DNA from: an uncultured Lachnospiraceae bacterium
GTDB taxonomy: Bacteria; Bacillota; Clostridia; Lachnospirales; Lachnospiraceae
Reading direction: 5' to 3'
Length of the DNA stretch: 64,000 bases
NCBI GenBank assembly: GCA_947382415.1
Contig: CANCYO010000003.1
Location: 71,867-135,866 of the forward strand
The position numbers and the translations under genes are program-made. Of the stretch, positions 17,731-26,644 are shown piece by piece. Position 1 is the stretch's first letter. The number at the start of each line of letters is the position of its first letter. Below the pieces are notes generated by a model, which saw nothing but the letters and a program-made list of their open reading frames with translations, ran no database searches and had not been told where the DNA came from.

Positions 17731-19024
17731 CCGGTCTTCCTCCCATGACTCCCCGCACTCCCGCGGATGCCGCCCAAAGCACCCACACACAGAGTATGAA
17801 CACGGTATTCTTATAATCCATCCGGCCGGCTCCGCTCAGCGTATAGCCCACGCTCATCCACAGAGCCGTCAGAAACAAAATCACTAATGCCCTTGCATAT
17901 CCTCCGCTTTGCAAAACGCGCTCTCTCCTCACACGCCGTCCTGCCCTCACAGTCAAATCCGTCAACAATCCCAGCACAGACGACGCCAAAAACCACTGAC
18001 AGCCATATTCCATATAAAATCTTCCAAGCCCCGGCGCAGGTTTTAAAATCTGCAGATAATTGCTTCCCGAATAAGAGTCGTAAGCTCTCCCCTGAAGCTG
18101 CAGCGGCAGCACCGCCGGAGCAGCCACATACCCTGCCAGATCCCATGCCGTCTCTTTCAAAATCTGCCGCTTATTCTTCTGCCACACCGTTCCGACCAAC
18201 GCCCACAGGACCTCCTCCGCCCCTGCTTCCCCGAGATGTTTCTCCAGAGAAGGACGAAGAATCGTCTCGATCCCCGTTGCTTCGTAGGTACTTTCCACCA
18301 TATCCCAATATTTGATCAGCTCTTTGGTGTCCTTCGGTAGATCGGCATAGGCATTATAAAGAGTGGTCCACGCCACACGGCTGGTCAGATGAGTCAGCAT
18401 CTTTTCCCTTGTCTGATAAAAACTGCCGATTCCCCAGGCAAGTCCCGCCACGGCACAGATTAAAAGCAGACGGTACATCAAAGCTCTTCTATTTAAAGCT
18501 TCTTTCTCCAAAGCTTTCTTCTGCAGCCCTTCATCCTCCCCACGCACTCCCCTGCTCCGCGCAGAACGCACACAGTCATACAGCCAGGAAACCGCCATGG
18601 GAACCGCGCCGGTATACAGATATTCCCCTCTAAACAGCGCAGCCGCGGCCCATGCGCACAGCCCTGCATACAGAAACCGCCTGCTTTCGCCCCGCTGCAT
18701 GGCACGCAGTACGCACCCGGTCTCCACAAGCAGCAGCGCCGTGGCAATCACCCGCGTGTCAGGCTCCGTCACACACTGCATCACCATGGGAAAGGTCAGC
18801 ACTGACAAAGCTCCGAACAGTTTCCCCTTCAAAGGCCCTGCGAAAAAGTACACAGCGCCGCATAGTACCGCAATCTGGCACACGCAGACAATGCCTTCGC
18901 CCACACTGTCCAGTCTGGCGAAAGCATTGCACATCCAGAGTAATCCCAATACAATCTGGATACCGAAGCCTATGAAGATGACTCTGCCGCAGACGGCAGC
19001 ACAATGCCCTGAAAGCTTTCGCAT
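17714..19024 (-). CDS. Polytopic membrane protein of the glycan locus, family unknown
   Basis: 436 residues with about nine hydrophobic helices. Between the second and third helices lies a short FARLDSVGEGIV loop, and after the fourth is ALFRGEYLYTGAVPMAVSWLYD. A charged cytoplasmic segment near residues 150-185 (SARSRGVRGEDEGLQKKALE) is rich in Lys, Glu and Arg. A roughly 100-residue polar stretch (residues 205-310) contains VAWTTLYNAYADLPKDTKEL. The layout suggests a GT-C-like transferase or a polymer-assembly protein, but no diagnostic motif is visible. GGGGAG lies five nt before the ATG. It is translationally coupled to the gene below. Confidence 0.65.
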   Translation of the reverse strand: MRKLSGHCAAVCGRVIFIGFGIQIVLGLLWMCNAFARLDSVGEGIVCVCQIAVLCGAVYFFAGPLKGKLFGALSVLTFPMVMQCVTEPDTRVIATALLLVETGCVLRAMQRGESRRFLYAGLCAWAAAALFRGEYLYTGAVPMAVSWLYDCVRSARSRGVRGEDEGLQKKALEKEALNRRALMYRLLLICAVAGLAWGIGSFYQTREKMLTHLTSRVAWTTLYNAYADLPKDTKELIKYWDMVESTYEATGIETILRPSLEKHLGEAGAEEVLWALVGTVWQKNKRQILKETAWDLAGYVAAPAVLPLQLQGRAYDSYSGSNYLQILKPAPGLGRFYMEYGCQWFLASSVLGLLTDLTVRAGRRVRRERVLQSGGYARALVILFLTALWMSVGYTLSGAGRMDYKNTVFILCVWVLWAASAGVRGVMGGRPDEKER

Positions 19025-19062
19025 AAATACTCCCCAATATCCAACACAAATCTCTCTGACAA

Positions 19063-20202
19063 TCAGACGAAAAAGGCTGCCGCCCTGTCACTGATCAGAT
19101 CCACATCATCCAGGGTCAGCCCGTAATACATCGGCAGTCTCACCAGACGCTCACTCTCCCTCGTGGTATAGACATCCTCACCGTGAAAACGCCCGAACCG
19201 CTGGCCCGCAGGAGCCGTATGCAGCGGCACATAATGAAATACCGTCAAGATTCCATACTCCTTCATGTATTCGATAAACGCCGTGCGCTTCTCCAGATTC
19301 TCCAGCTTGATATAGAACATATGCGCATTGTGTACGCAACCTTCCGGCACCACGGGAAGCTCGATCTTCCCCTCCCGGGCAAGGGGTTCCAATCTCTCAT
19401 AATACCGGTTCCATGCGGCAAGCCTCGCTTCATTGATCTCATCCGCAATCTCAAGCTGCGCGTACAGATACGCCGCGTTCATATCGCTGGGCAGATAGGA
19501 GGAACCCATATTCATCCATCTGTATTTGTCAACCTGGCCCCGGTAATACTGACTGCGGTTAGTACCCTTTTCCCGAATGATCTCTGCATCCTCTACCTTT
19601 TCCCGATCACGGATGAGCAGCGCTCCGCCTTCCCCCATACTGTAGTTCTTGGTCTCATGAAAACTAAAGCAGCCATAGTCGCCGATGGTTCCCAGCGCAC
19701 GACCCTTATAGGAAGCCAGCATCCCCTGCGCGGCATCCTCAACGACCCAAAGCTTATGTCTCCTGGCAATGTCCATGATGGCGTCCATCTCACATGCCAC
19801 CCCGGCATAATGTACGGGCACAATACCCTTTGTCCGCTCCGTGACGGCCGCCTCGACTTTGGTCTCGTCAAGATTCATGGTGTCCGGCCTGATATCCACA
19901 AATACCGGTACAGCCCCCCTGAGCACGAAAGCGTTGGCAGTGGACACAAACGTATAAGAAGGCATGATGACCTCGTCTCCGGGTCCCACTCCCGCCAGAA
20001 TGGCCGCCATCTCCGTGGCATGGGTACAGGAGGTGGTGAGCATACACCCGGCTGTCCCGGTCCTCTCTTTTATCCACTTGCTGCATTTTGCAGTATAGCT
20101 CCCATCCCCGCAGATCTTCTGATTTTTCACACACTCCTGTATATAGCCCGCCGCAGTCTCCACATAGGGCGGAATGTTAAACGGTATCTTATAATCGCTC
20201 AT
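19063..20202 (-). CDS. DegT/DnrJ/EryC1 sugar aminotransferase, WecE/RffA-like
   Basis: 379 residues, PLP-dependent. It has the full WecE/RffA pattern: IPFNIPPYVETAAGYI, ICGDGSYT, TTSCTHATEMAA, DEVIMPSYTFVSTANAFVLR, PVFVDIRPDTMNLDE and VPVHYAGVACEMD. The PLP lysine is K185 in SFHETKNYSMGEGG. This family turns dTDP-4-keto-6-deoxyglucose into dTDP-4-amino-4,6-dideoxygalactose, using the RmlB product made from 5-6 kb. A role as a PseC substitute is less likely given the sequence. I chose the ATG at 20202 because GAGG lies five nt upstream. It sits between the GtrB-type transferase and a membrane protein. No dedicated Fuc4N N-acetyltransferase (WecD) is evident. Confidence 0.9.
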   Translation of the reverse strand: MSDYKIPFNIPPYVETAAGYIQECVKNQKICGDGSYTAKCSKWIKERTGTAGCMLTTSCTHATEMAAILAGVGPGDEVIMPSYTFVSTANAFVLRGAVPVFVDIRPDTMNLDETKVEAAVTERTKGIVPVHYAGVACEMDAIMDIARRHKLWVVEDAAQGMLASYKGRALGTIGDYGCFSFHETKNYSMGEGGALLIRDREKVEDAEIIREKGTNRSQYYRGQVDKYRWMNMGSSYLPSDMNAAYLYAQLEIADEINEARLAAWNRYYERLEPLAREGKIELPVVPEGCVHNAHMFYIKLENLEKRTAFIEYMKEYGILTVFHYVPLHTAPAGQRFGRFHGEDVYTTRESERLVRLPMYYGLTLDDVDLISDRAAAFFV

Positions 20203-20262
20203 AATTTCCTCTCTTTCTGCCGCTTTCACGGCACTTTGGACAAAATCCGGCCTTTCTCCCCT

Positions 20263-21216
20263 TTATCGTTTCCAGCTCCCGGCAGCGTTGCCGTTTACAT
20301 TGTCCGTCACCTGACTGATGATATATTTGGGCCTTCCCTTGACCTCCTCATAAATACGGGCGATATAGTGCCCGATGACGCCAAGACTCAGCATGATAAA
20401 ACCGCCTATGATCAAAATCAGCAAAATCACCGTGGTAAAACCCTCCACCGACGTTCCCATCAGAAAACGCACCAGTGTCTGTACGGCGAGGATCAGACTG
20501 CCCACAATGGATACCGCCCCCATCACCGTCACCATCTGCAGAGGCAGCGTGCTGAACGAAGTGGCATTGGTAACGGCATATTTCATCAGACTCCAGAGAG
20601 ACCATTTGCTCTGGCCAAACTGCCGCTCCTGCACCTCGTACTCCACGGTCTCCGTGCGAAATCCGGCCCAGAAGGTCAAAGCTCTGAAAAAAGTATTCCG
20701 CTCGGGAAGCTCCAGAAGCACATCGACTACCTTGCGGTCCAGCAGCTTAAAATCTGATGAGGCATTCATGTCAATCTTGATCAGTTTGCTCATAATCTTA
20801 TAAAACAGCCCCGCGGAAAGCCTGTAACCCAGACTCTCCTTTCCTCTGTCGGACTTGATCCCCTCAACGATCTCCGCGCCGGCCTTCCATTTCTCCCACA
20901 TCCTGGGGATAGCCTCCGGCGGATGCTGCAGATCGCAGTCCATGACGATCACCGCATCTCCCAGAGCCAGCTCCAGACCTGCGAAGATTCCCGCCTCCTT
21001 GCCAAAGTTGCGGGAAAACTGCGCCCCCTTGATACGGGGATTCTCCGCCGCAGCCTTCAGAATCTCCGCGTAAGTATTGTCTTTTGAACCGTCGCTGATA
21101 AAGACCAGCTCATAGTCTATGCCCTGCTCCTCCAGAAAGGCGGACAACACATGAGCCGTATTTGCAATATTCTGTTCCTCATTATAAGCGGGCAAAACAA
21201 TCGATAACACCGGCAT
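20263..21216 (-). CDS. GtrB-type polyprenyl-phosphate glycosyltransferase (GT2)
   Basis: 317 residues. A GT2 catalytic domain (MPVLSIVLPAYNEEQNIA, then VFISDGSKDNT, and the VMDCDLQHPPE DxD-like strand) is followed by two transmembrane helices near residues 225-290. This is the usual layout of GtrB/DPM-like enzymes, which attach a sugar from a nucleotide donor to undecaprenyl phosphate on the cytoplasmic face. The SSDFKLLDRKVVDVLLEL and RQFGQSKWSLW segments are typical of the family. It lies four nt downstream of a GtrII-like transferase that would use the lipid-linked sugar outside, so the two form a functional pair. Confidence 0.92.
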   Translation of the reverse strand: MPVLSIVLPAYNEEQNIANTAHVLSAFLEEQGIDYELVFISDGSKDNTYAEILKAAAENPRIKGAQFSRNFGKEAGIFAGLELALGDAVIVMDCDLQHPPEAIPRMWEKWKAGAEIVEGIKSDRGKESLGYRLSAGLFYKIMSKLIKIDMNASSDFKLLDRKVVDVLLELPERNTFFRALTFWAGFRTETVEYEVQERQFGQSKWSLWSLMKYAVTNATSFSTLPLQMVTVMGAVSIVGSLILAVQTLVRFLMGTSVEGFTTVILLILIIGGFIMLSLGVIGHYIARIYEEVKGRPKYIISQVTDNVNGNAAGSWKR

Positions 21217-21219
21217 CCG

Positions 21220-22785
21220 TCAATCTCTCCCCACATTCTCTGTTTTGATATACATGATCCCGTCCACGATCTTCACGGAAGACGGCGCGGGAAAACTCTC
21301 CATCTCGATATACTCCTGAGAAAAATAAATATCTCCCATCTCCTCGGGAGTCATGATATTCAACGTGGCTCCCAGATAATTTTTCATAAATACCTCATAG
21401 TTCTCACCGGTATACAAAAGCGTGTCCCCGTTCAGGCCGATCATATTGGAAGTCACATCCAATGTGATGTCCGTCACGGGATAGGGATTGTACCCCACCA
21501 CACCCACCATGGCGATGGGAATGCCCTGATAATACCCTTCCGTCTGCTCAATACGGTCCAGCAGCCTCATACAATAGGCATAGGTCTTCTCATAACGCTT
21601 GTGCAGATTGGAATACCCGATATTGTCCGCCACCGCATAGTGGAAAATCAGCACAAACGCGGCACAAAAGGCCAGCCACTGCGTGAGATTGCCCCAAGCA
21701 TCCCACCCGGCATAACGGCTCACAAAAGCCACCGCCAGTATCAGATACAGCACCCACTGATACCGCATCAACAAATGATAAGTAACCTCCGGGGAGATCA
21801 GCAGTATGATATTGGCAGCCAAGGGCGCCGCTGCCGCCGCCAAAGCTATTATAACGAAAAAACCGGGACACTTCCACCATTTTCTCTGCACGATCAGTCT
21901 CCCCAGCACAAACAGCATTGCGCCGGCCAGAAAAATACAGGCTGTCCATGAGAATATATTCTGATACAGCACATTTCCCTTCACGCTGAAACTCACGAAA
22001 TCCCGATAGATATGCAGGATTGCCTCCGCGCCAAATCTTCCGCCACCCTCCATACCGCTGATTCCCTGATAGGAGGCCAGCTCCTTTCCCTGAATCAACA
22101 GTAAAACGCGAAGGATGACATAATACAGCACTGCGCCCAGTACGCCCATATAGAGATACCTGCAGGATGCGCGCAGCTTTCCCGTTACTTTCCCCTTCTC
22201 CATAAAGATCATCAGGACCTCATAGATGCACAATAAAATCGTAAAAGACAGATAGGCCTGATAGGTTCCCATGCTGAAAGCCAGGCACACGGCTCCCCAC
22301 AGAAAGCCCCATTTATGTTTCTTCGTACAAAGCACCGCCAGCACCGCCAAAAGCAAAGCCAGCATATAACCATCCATGGTAAACACATAGGCAAAAGTGG
22401 AAGCCAGCGCCGGAAAGCTCACCAGCAGTCCGCTGACCAGCACCACAGAGACCGTGTCCCGCAGCTCCAACAGCGCTGTCAGAGCAGCCGAAGCAAGAGC
22501 CAGAAACAAAAGCCCCAGCAGGCCGATCACCCATGGAATCGTAAAATAAGAGGAAAAGCCGCAGGCCACCGTGAGAAACCACCGCCCGGAGGTGATCATA
22601 TTCTGATCAAAATACATACTCCCCAGCCCGTCATGATTGGGGATATCCGACAGCACAACCGGCATATGGATTAACAGCCCCAGTAAAAAGGCCGCTGTAA
22701 ACGCTGTTCTGTATTCCTTTCTGATGCCCCGCACCCACTGCGTCAACGCCTGTGTGGGAGACTTCTCCGTCAACACTGTCTTCAT
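21220..22785 (-). CDS. GtrII-family membrane glucosyltransferase
   Basis: 521 residues with about eleven helices. The early extracellular loop SDIPNHDGLGSMYFDQNMITSGRWFL is the GtrII hallmark, with acidic residues followed by a GRW motif. The C-terminal 130 residues form a soluble extracellular domain. GtrII proteins transfer a sugar, often glucose, from undecaprenyl phosphate onto a growing or finished surface glycan. The neighbouring GtrB-like gene supplies the donor lipid. GGAGG lies seven nt before the ATG. A more distant homologue is encoded at 35671-37362. Confidence 0.85.
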   Translation of the reverse strand: MKTVLTEKSPTQALTQWVRGIRKEYRTAFTAAFLLGLLIHMPVVLSDIPNHDGLGSMYFDQNMITSGRWFLTVACGFSSYFTIPWVIGLLGLLFLALASAALTALLELRDTVSVVLVSGLLVSFPALASTFAYVFTMDGYMLALLLAVLAVLCTKKHKWGFLWGAVCLAFSMGTYQAYLSFTILLCIYEVLMIFMEKGKVTGKLRASCRYLYMGVLGAVLYYVILRVLLLIQGKELASYQGISGMEGGGRFGAEAILHIYRDFVSFSVKGNVLYQNIFSWTACIFLAGAMLFVLGRLIVQRKWWKCPGFFVIIALAAAAAPLAANIILLISPEVTYHLLMRYQWVLYLILAVAFVSRYAGWDAWGNLTQWLAFCAAFVLIFHYAVADNIGYSNLHKRYEKTYAYCMRLLDRIEQTEGYYQGIPIAMVGVVGYNPYPVTDITLDVTSNMIGLNGDTLLYTGENYEVFMKNYLGATLNIMTPEEMGDIYFSQEYIEMESFPAPSSVKIVDGIMYIKTENVGRD

Positions 22786-22810
22786 TTATATTCCTCCTGC
22801 ACTTCCAAAC

Positions 22811-23680
22811 CTATCCCTCCTGCAGACACACTGCCAGCTTCTCCGCAATGCGCCGTCTGCCCTCCTCGTTGGGATGCAGTCCGTCCTCCGTATACAGCTT
22901 CCAGTCCTCCCACTCCTTGTGAGGGTACAGGCCGTGATACAGGTCCAGGGCCTCTATGCCGGACTCATCCGCCACAGCCAGCATCTTCTCCACATATTCC
23001 CTCAGATAAGCGTCCCCGGTCTTATACTCCTCACAGGTCGCTTTCTTAGACCGATACCATGCGTAAGTGGGCGTCACCAGCACGATACGCATATCAGGAT
23101 AACACTCCTGCAGCGTATTCAGCACACTCCGCAGGGCCCCGGCGTAGGTGGATTCATCCAGCGGATTCCGGCTGTTGTCCAGAGCGATCCCCGCGTGATA
23201 ATCATTGATTCCAAAGGCCAGAACCAGTGTCTCCACCTCCTGAAAATCAATATCCGCAAGCTCGTCCACCGTATCTCCGAAATAATCCGTGATCTCTCTC
23301 CTGCTGCGCACCGTCTGCTGCGCGCCGAAATCCTCCGCCGCAATGGCCTTGGACAGATTCACCATATTTAACAGTTCCATGCTGTAATTGTCCGAAAGCT
23401 CCTGCTCCTGCAGGGCCATACAGGTTCCGCCGAAAGCCCCGTTAAAGACAGGCCTCTCCAGCCTCTCTCCCAGAAGCTCCGCCACAGACGTCTCATCCCG
23501 GCACTGCCCCATCAGACTGTCCCCCAGAATGACTATGGGATACTGTGTCCGCACAGTATCCTCCGCCGCACTCCCCCGGACCCAGAATCCGCACAGAAGC
23601 GCAAACACCACGACTGCAGCCAGACCATATGCTATTTGGGAAAACACTCTGCCTCCGTTCCTCACTCGCTTCCTCCACAT
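22811..23680 (-). CDS. SGNH/GDSL hydrolase, membrane-anchored
   Basis: 289 residues with one N-terminal signal-anchor helix (about 15-38). The four SGNH blocks are intact: ILGDSLMGQ (Ser55), FNGAFGGTCM, LVLAFGINDYHAG and YTEDGLHPNEEGR (Asp and His). The enzyme is predicted to act outside the cell as an esterase or O-acyltransferase partner on glycans. The paralogue at 9331-10299 shares the layout but not the catalytic serine. GAGG is four nt before the ATG, and the ATG region overlaps the stop of the upstream pseG-like gene by 19 bp. Confidence 0.9.
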   Translation of the reverse strand: MWRKRVRNGGRVFSQIAYGLAAVVVFALLCGFWVRGSAAEDTVRTQYPIVILGDSLMGQCRDETSVAELLGERLERPVFNGAFGGTCMALQEQELSDNYSMELLNMVNLSKAIAAEDFGAQQTVRSRREITDYFGDTVDELADIDFQEVETLVLAFGINDYHAGIALDNSRNPLDESTYAGALRSVLNTLQECYPDMRIVLVTPTYAWYRSKKATCEEYKTGDAYLREYVEKMLAVADESGIEALDLYHGLYPHKEWEDWKLYTEDGLHPNEEGRRRIAEKLAVCLQEG

Positions 23681-24747
23681 AAAACCTCAGCCAGTCTGTA
23701 CGCGCCCCGGCCGTCCACCAGCAGACGCTCCCTTTCAGAATACTGCTGCCGCAGTGCGCAGTCGGCACACAGGCGGTCAAACTGCTGCCGCAGCCGCGCA
23801 CAGACATCCGGCGCATCCCGATGCCAGGCCCCCGCGCTGCACACAGCCTGTGTGCGTCCGAAATATTCCACCAGAGCCTCCTGATTCTCCGCGTATGAGA
23901 AGCACACAAAGGGCACTCCCACCGCCGCAAGCTCATAAAGCGTACTGCCTCCCGCGCTCACCGCCAGATCACATCCGCACATCAGCTCCGCCATATTCTG
24001 TACATCAAAACAGATCCGAATATTCTGCTCCGCCCGGGCCCGTTTCCGCCAACTCTCGAAATGCGGACTGAAGCGCCCCACCAGCACATGATACACGATA
24101 TCCTCCCGATAGATTTCGTCCAGAACGGCTCCGGCAATATTGTCCGCATCCCCGCCCCCTGTGGTGATCAGTATATTTTGCACCCTGTCCTTCACATGAT
24201 AGGACACCCCGCGAAACTGCTCCCGCAGAGGGATATAATCCCCGCCCAGACACAGCCGGACATCACCCGCGGTATACAGCGTCTCATAGACCGTTTTATC
24301 TGCAAACAGATTATAATTGATCACACCGTCCACGGGATAGGCATGCCGCTGCATATCATCCATGAGCCAGACTCTGCCATATCGGGAAATTGCCGTCAGA
24401 TAATCGTCCGTCACATAATAACTGTCCACCAGAATGATATTCCGACTGCCGTTTATCCAAGGCTCCCACCCGGCAAGCTCCGTCTCAGGCCGCCGGTAAT
24501 CCGTGTGAAGCACCCCCGTCCGGAAGCCGTGACGCTCCACCAGCGCAGCCGAATCCTCATCGGCACACAAAAACAAAATCCCGTCTTCCGAAACTGCTTC
24601 CGAAGCTACTTCCGAAACTGCCTTCGCACCCGTGCCGGATGCATACGTCCTGGACGTATACATCCTGACTGCCTCCCCGATGGTCAGACAGCGCATCAGA
24701 TGTCCTGCGCCGATTTTCGCATTTCCGTCCGCCCGCACAATCAACAT
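23662..24747 (-). CDS. pseG: PseG-type UDP-sugar hydrolase of nonulosonate synthesis
   Basis: 361 residues, a GT-B-fold hydrolase. The N-terminal signature MLIVRADGNAKIGAGHLMRCLTIGEA includes the catalytic histidine. The C-terminal ELMCGCDLAVSAGGSTLYELAAVGVPFVCF is the nucleotide-binding half. PseG removes UDP from UDP-2,4-diacetamido-2,4,6-trideoxyhexose before condensation with PEP. A family insert after residue 30 carries a short repeat (AVSEVASEAVSE) encoded by three 12-bp DNA units. GGGGG lies seven nt before the ATG. It is followed upstream by the PseI-like synthase and fits one pathway with the genes at 24.8-29.2 kb. Confidence 0.92.
   Translation of the reverse strand: MLIVRADGNAKIGAGHLMRCLTIGEAVRMYTSRTYASGTGAKAVSEVASEAVSEDGILFLCADEDSAALVERHGFRTGVLHTDYRRPETELAGWEPWINGSRNIILVDSYYVTDDYLTAISRYGRVWLMDDMQRHAYPVDGVINYNLFADKTVYETLYTAGDVRLCLGGDYIPLREQFRGVSYHVKDRVQNILITTGGGDADNIAGAVLDEIYREDIVYHVLVGRFSPHFESWRKRARAEQNIRICFDVQNMAELMCGCDLAVSAGGSTLYELAAVGVPFVCFSYAENQEALVEYFGRTQAVCSAGAWHRDAPDVCARLRQQFDRLCADCALRQQYSERERLLVDGRGAYRLAEVLCGGSE
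24585..24620. repeat. Three tandem 12-bp units within pseG
   Basis: Units at 24585-24596, 24597-24608 and 24609-24620 share CTTCCGAA on the + strand. They encode the repeated Val/Ala-Ser-Glu stretch of the PseG insert. An adjacent 17-bp perfect palindrome lies at 24643-24659. Confidence 0.8.
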
Positions 24748-24763
24748 TCAGATACCCCCGCAT

Positions 24764-25825
24764 TTACTCCTGAAAATCCACCAGATCCCAGCTCATGGGA
24801 GTCCCCAGTCTGGCGTCACGGGAAATTTTCTTTCCCAAAATATCTTCATAATGCCTGGTGTGCAGACCGCAGGCAGGCCGCACCGAGCGGAGATTCTCCG
24901 GCGTAAACACATCCCCGGCCCGCATGTCCTGTGCCACGAAGAGCGAACGGGAATGCTCCCTCTCTCTGGCCTGTTTCTCTGTCAGCTCATAGGTCACTGT
25001 GCCCAGAGCCTTTTCGATGTTACGGATATTCTCAGTCATGATGCGGAATTCCTCCGGCTCCATGGAAAAGGCCGCGTCCGCACCGCCGTCCGCCCGGCAC
25101 AGCGTCAGATGCTTCTCCACTACTTTGGCGCCCAGCGCCACCGACGCGTCCGCCACCGCATGTCCCATACTGTGATCAGACAAGCCCGTGATACAGTCAA
25201 AGGTCCGGGCCATGGAGGGAATGGTTCTCAGATTGATGTCCTCATAGGGCGCGGGATAGGAGGAAGTACATTTCAAAAGGATCACATCCTCATTTCCCTC
25301 TTCCTTACAGGTGCGAAGAGCCAGCTCGATATCCGCCAGTCTGGCCACCCCCGTAGCAAAGATCACAGGCTTCCCCAGCCTGGCGATCTTCCTGATCAGG
25401 GGGATATCATTGATTTCAAAACTCGCGATTTTATAAGCGGGTACCTGCATCTCCTCCAGAAAATCAACGGCGGAAAAATCAAAGGGCGAAGAGAAAAACT
25501 CCAATCCCATCTCCTCCGCCAACTTCTGGAGCTTTGGCTGCCACTCCCACGGCGTGTACGCCGTCTCATAAAGCCTGTGCAATGTGGTGCCGTCCCAGAT
25601 GGTTCCCTGCGTGATCTGGAAACACGGATCGTCGCAGTCCAGCGTGATGGTGTCCGCCGTGTAGGTCTGAATCTTGACAGCGTCCGCTCCCGCATCCTTC
25701 GCCGCCCGCATCACGGCCACCGCCCGGTCAAAATCCATCAGATGATTGGCGGACATCTCCGCAATGATAAAGGTGGGAGACTGCTCGCTGATGATATGTC
25801 TGCCGATTGTAATCTCTTTATTCAA
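24764..25825 (-). CDS. pseI: Pseudaminic acid synthase (NeuB/PseI family)
   Basis: 353 residues, the typical length. It condenses a 2,4-diacetamido-2,4,6-trideoxyhexose with PEP to give a nonulosonic acid. The TIM-barrel domain shows FIIAEMSANHLMDFDRAV, DAVKIQTYTADTITLDC, FFSSPFDFSAVDFLEE and GLSDHSMGHAVADASVALGA. The C-terminal SAF (antifreeze-like) domain starts near residue 290 (REHSRSLFVAQDMRAGD). These features favour PseI over NeuB. The start is a TTG at 25825, eight nt after AGGAG and overlapping the stop of the acetyltransferase by 8 bp. The longer frame up to 25903 would run into that gene without a ribosome site. Confidence 0.92.
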   Translation of the reverse strand: MNKEITIGRHIISEQSPTFIIAEMSANHLMDFDRAVAVMRAAKDAGADAVKIQTYTADTITLDCDDPCFQITQGTIWDGTTLHRLYETAYTPWEWQPKLQKLAEEMGLEFFSSPFDFSAVDFLEEMQVPAYKIASFEINDIPLIRKIARLGKPVIFATGVARLADIELALRTCKEEGNEDVILLKCTSSYPAPYEDINLRTIPSMARTFDCITGLSDHSMGHAVADASVALGAKVVEKHLTLCRADGGADAAFSMEPEEFRIMTENIRNIEKALGTVTYELTEKQAREREHSRSLFVAQDMRAGDVFTPENLRSVRPACGLHTRHYEDILGKKISRDARLGTPMSWDLVDFQE

Positions 25826-26426
25826 AATTTCCGCTCCTCTCTGCAGCCTGTCTGCATGTCTGCTCCAGGCCTGCATCCGGCTCGGGAAACGCGATCCTCT
25901 CATACCGCTTCCCCTCCCGTATTTCCGTCCAATGTTCCCTCGTCATGCGCATATAGGTCACATCATACGATACGCCTTCCTTCAAAACCGCTGCCCTGCG
26001 CTCCTCCACCACCTCACAGCCGCAGAGCTTGTGGAGTTTAATGACTCCCTCATTCAAAGTAAATACATCGCTGTACACAGCCTGTTTTCCCAGCGTGATC
26101 AAAGCGTGATCATACATACTCATCTCCAGCGCCAGGGCGGTCTGAATGCTTCTGAGCCGCTTTACCCCCACATAATAGGCCCAACCCAGATTGCCGGAAG
26201 GCTCCGTGAGTCCTGTGAGGTTGATGACGCCCGCAGGCTCCCCGTTCACCTCGATGAGCCAATACCGAAGATCCGGATTCTGCCGGACGGCAGCCAGCCA
26301 CCTGCGCTGTCCCTCCATGGTAAGTCTGGGATTGGTGTTCATATAACGGGTGATTTCCTCCGCCATGCGCCAGTTCATGATATTTTCCAGATCATCCTCC
26401 CGAATGTCCCGCAGTGTCACACTCAT
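25818..26426 (-). CDS. pseH: PseH-like GNAT N-acyltransferase
   Basis: 202 residues with a GNAT fold. It starts SVTLRDIREDDLENIMNWRM and contains RYWLIEVNGEPAGVINL, GWAYYVGVKRLRS and FTLNEGVIKLHKLCGCEVVEE, all typical of the PseH/RimJ-like group. PseH acylates the 4-amino group of the UDP-linked Pse precursor, normally from acetyl-CoA. Because an acyl carrier protein gene overlaps it (ATGA junction), an ACP-borne acyl donor is conceivable. The ATG at 26426 lies six nt after an AGG-containing site. Confidence 0.85.
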   Translation of the reverse strand: MSVTLRDIREDDLENIMNWRMAEEITRYMNTNPRLTMEGQRRWLAAVRQNPDLRYWLIEVNGEPAGVINLTGLTEPSGNLGWAYYVGVKRLRSIQTALALEMSMYDHALITLGKQAVYSDVFTLNEGVIKLHKLCGCEVVEERRAAVLKEGVSYDVTYMRMTREHWTEIREGKRYERIAFPEPDAGLEQTCRQAAERSGNFE

Positions 26427-26644
26427 AGACAACCTGCCTTCTCCAGAAGCTCCCGCACACCGGTAAGCTCAACGGCGTCATCCAGAGCGATCACCACTCC
26501 AAGCCTCTCCTCCAGTTCCCCTATGATCATCACATGCATCAGAGAATCCCACTCCTCCACATCCTCGATCCGGGTATCTATGGTGACAGTTCCCTCGGGA
26601 ACCTTCAAAAGCTCCTCGATCAGAGCGATGATTTTCTCCTGCAT
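26423..26644 (-). CDS. Acyl carrier protein
   Basis: 73 residues. The phosphopantetheine attachment site is EEWDSLMHV with Ser34, and the remaining helices fit an ACP (IDTRIEDVE, then IIGELEERLGVVIALDDAVEL). It is a discrete pathway ACP rather than the housekeeping fatty-acid ACP, because it lies between the FkbH-like gene (25-bp overlap) and the PseH-like acyltransferase (4-bp overlap). Its likely cargo is the C3 or other acyl unit loaded by the FkbH-like enzyme. Confidence 0.93.
   Translation of the reverse strand: MQEKIIALIEELLKVPEGTVTIDTRIEDVEEWDSLMHVMIIGELEERLGVVIALDDAVELTGVRELLEKAGCL

Noticed and set aside
19063..20202. Reading the aminotransferase as PseC of the Pse pathway
   Set aside because: Its sequence follows the WecE/RffA pattern throughout (PSYTFVSTANAFVLR, VPVHYAGVACEMD), so a dTDP-sugar substrate is more likely.
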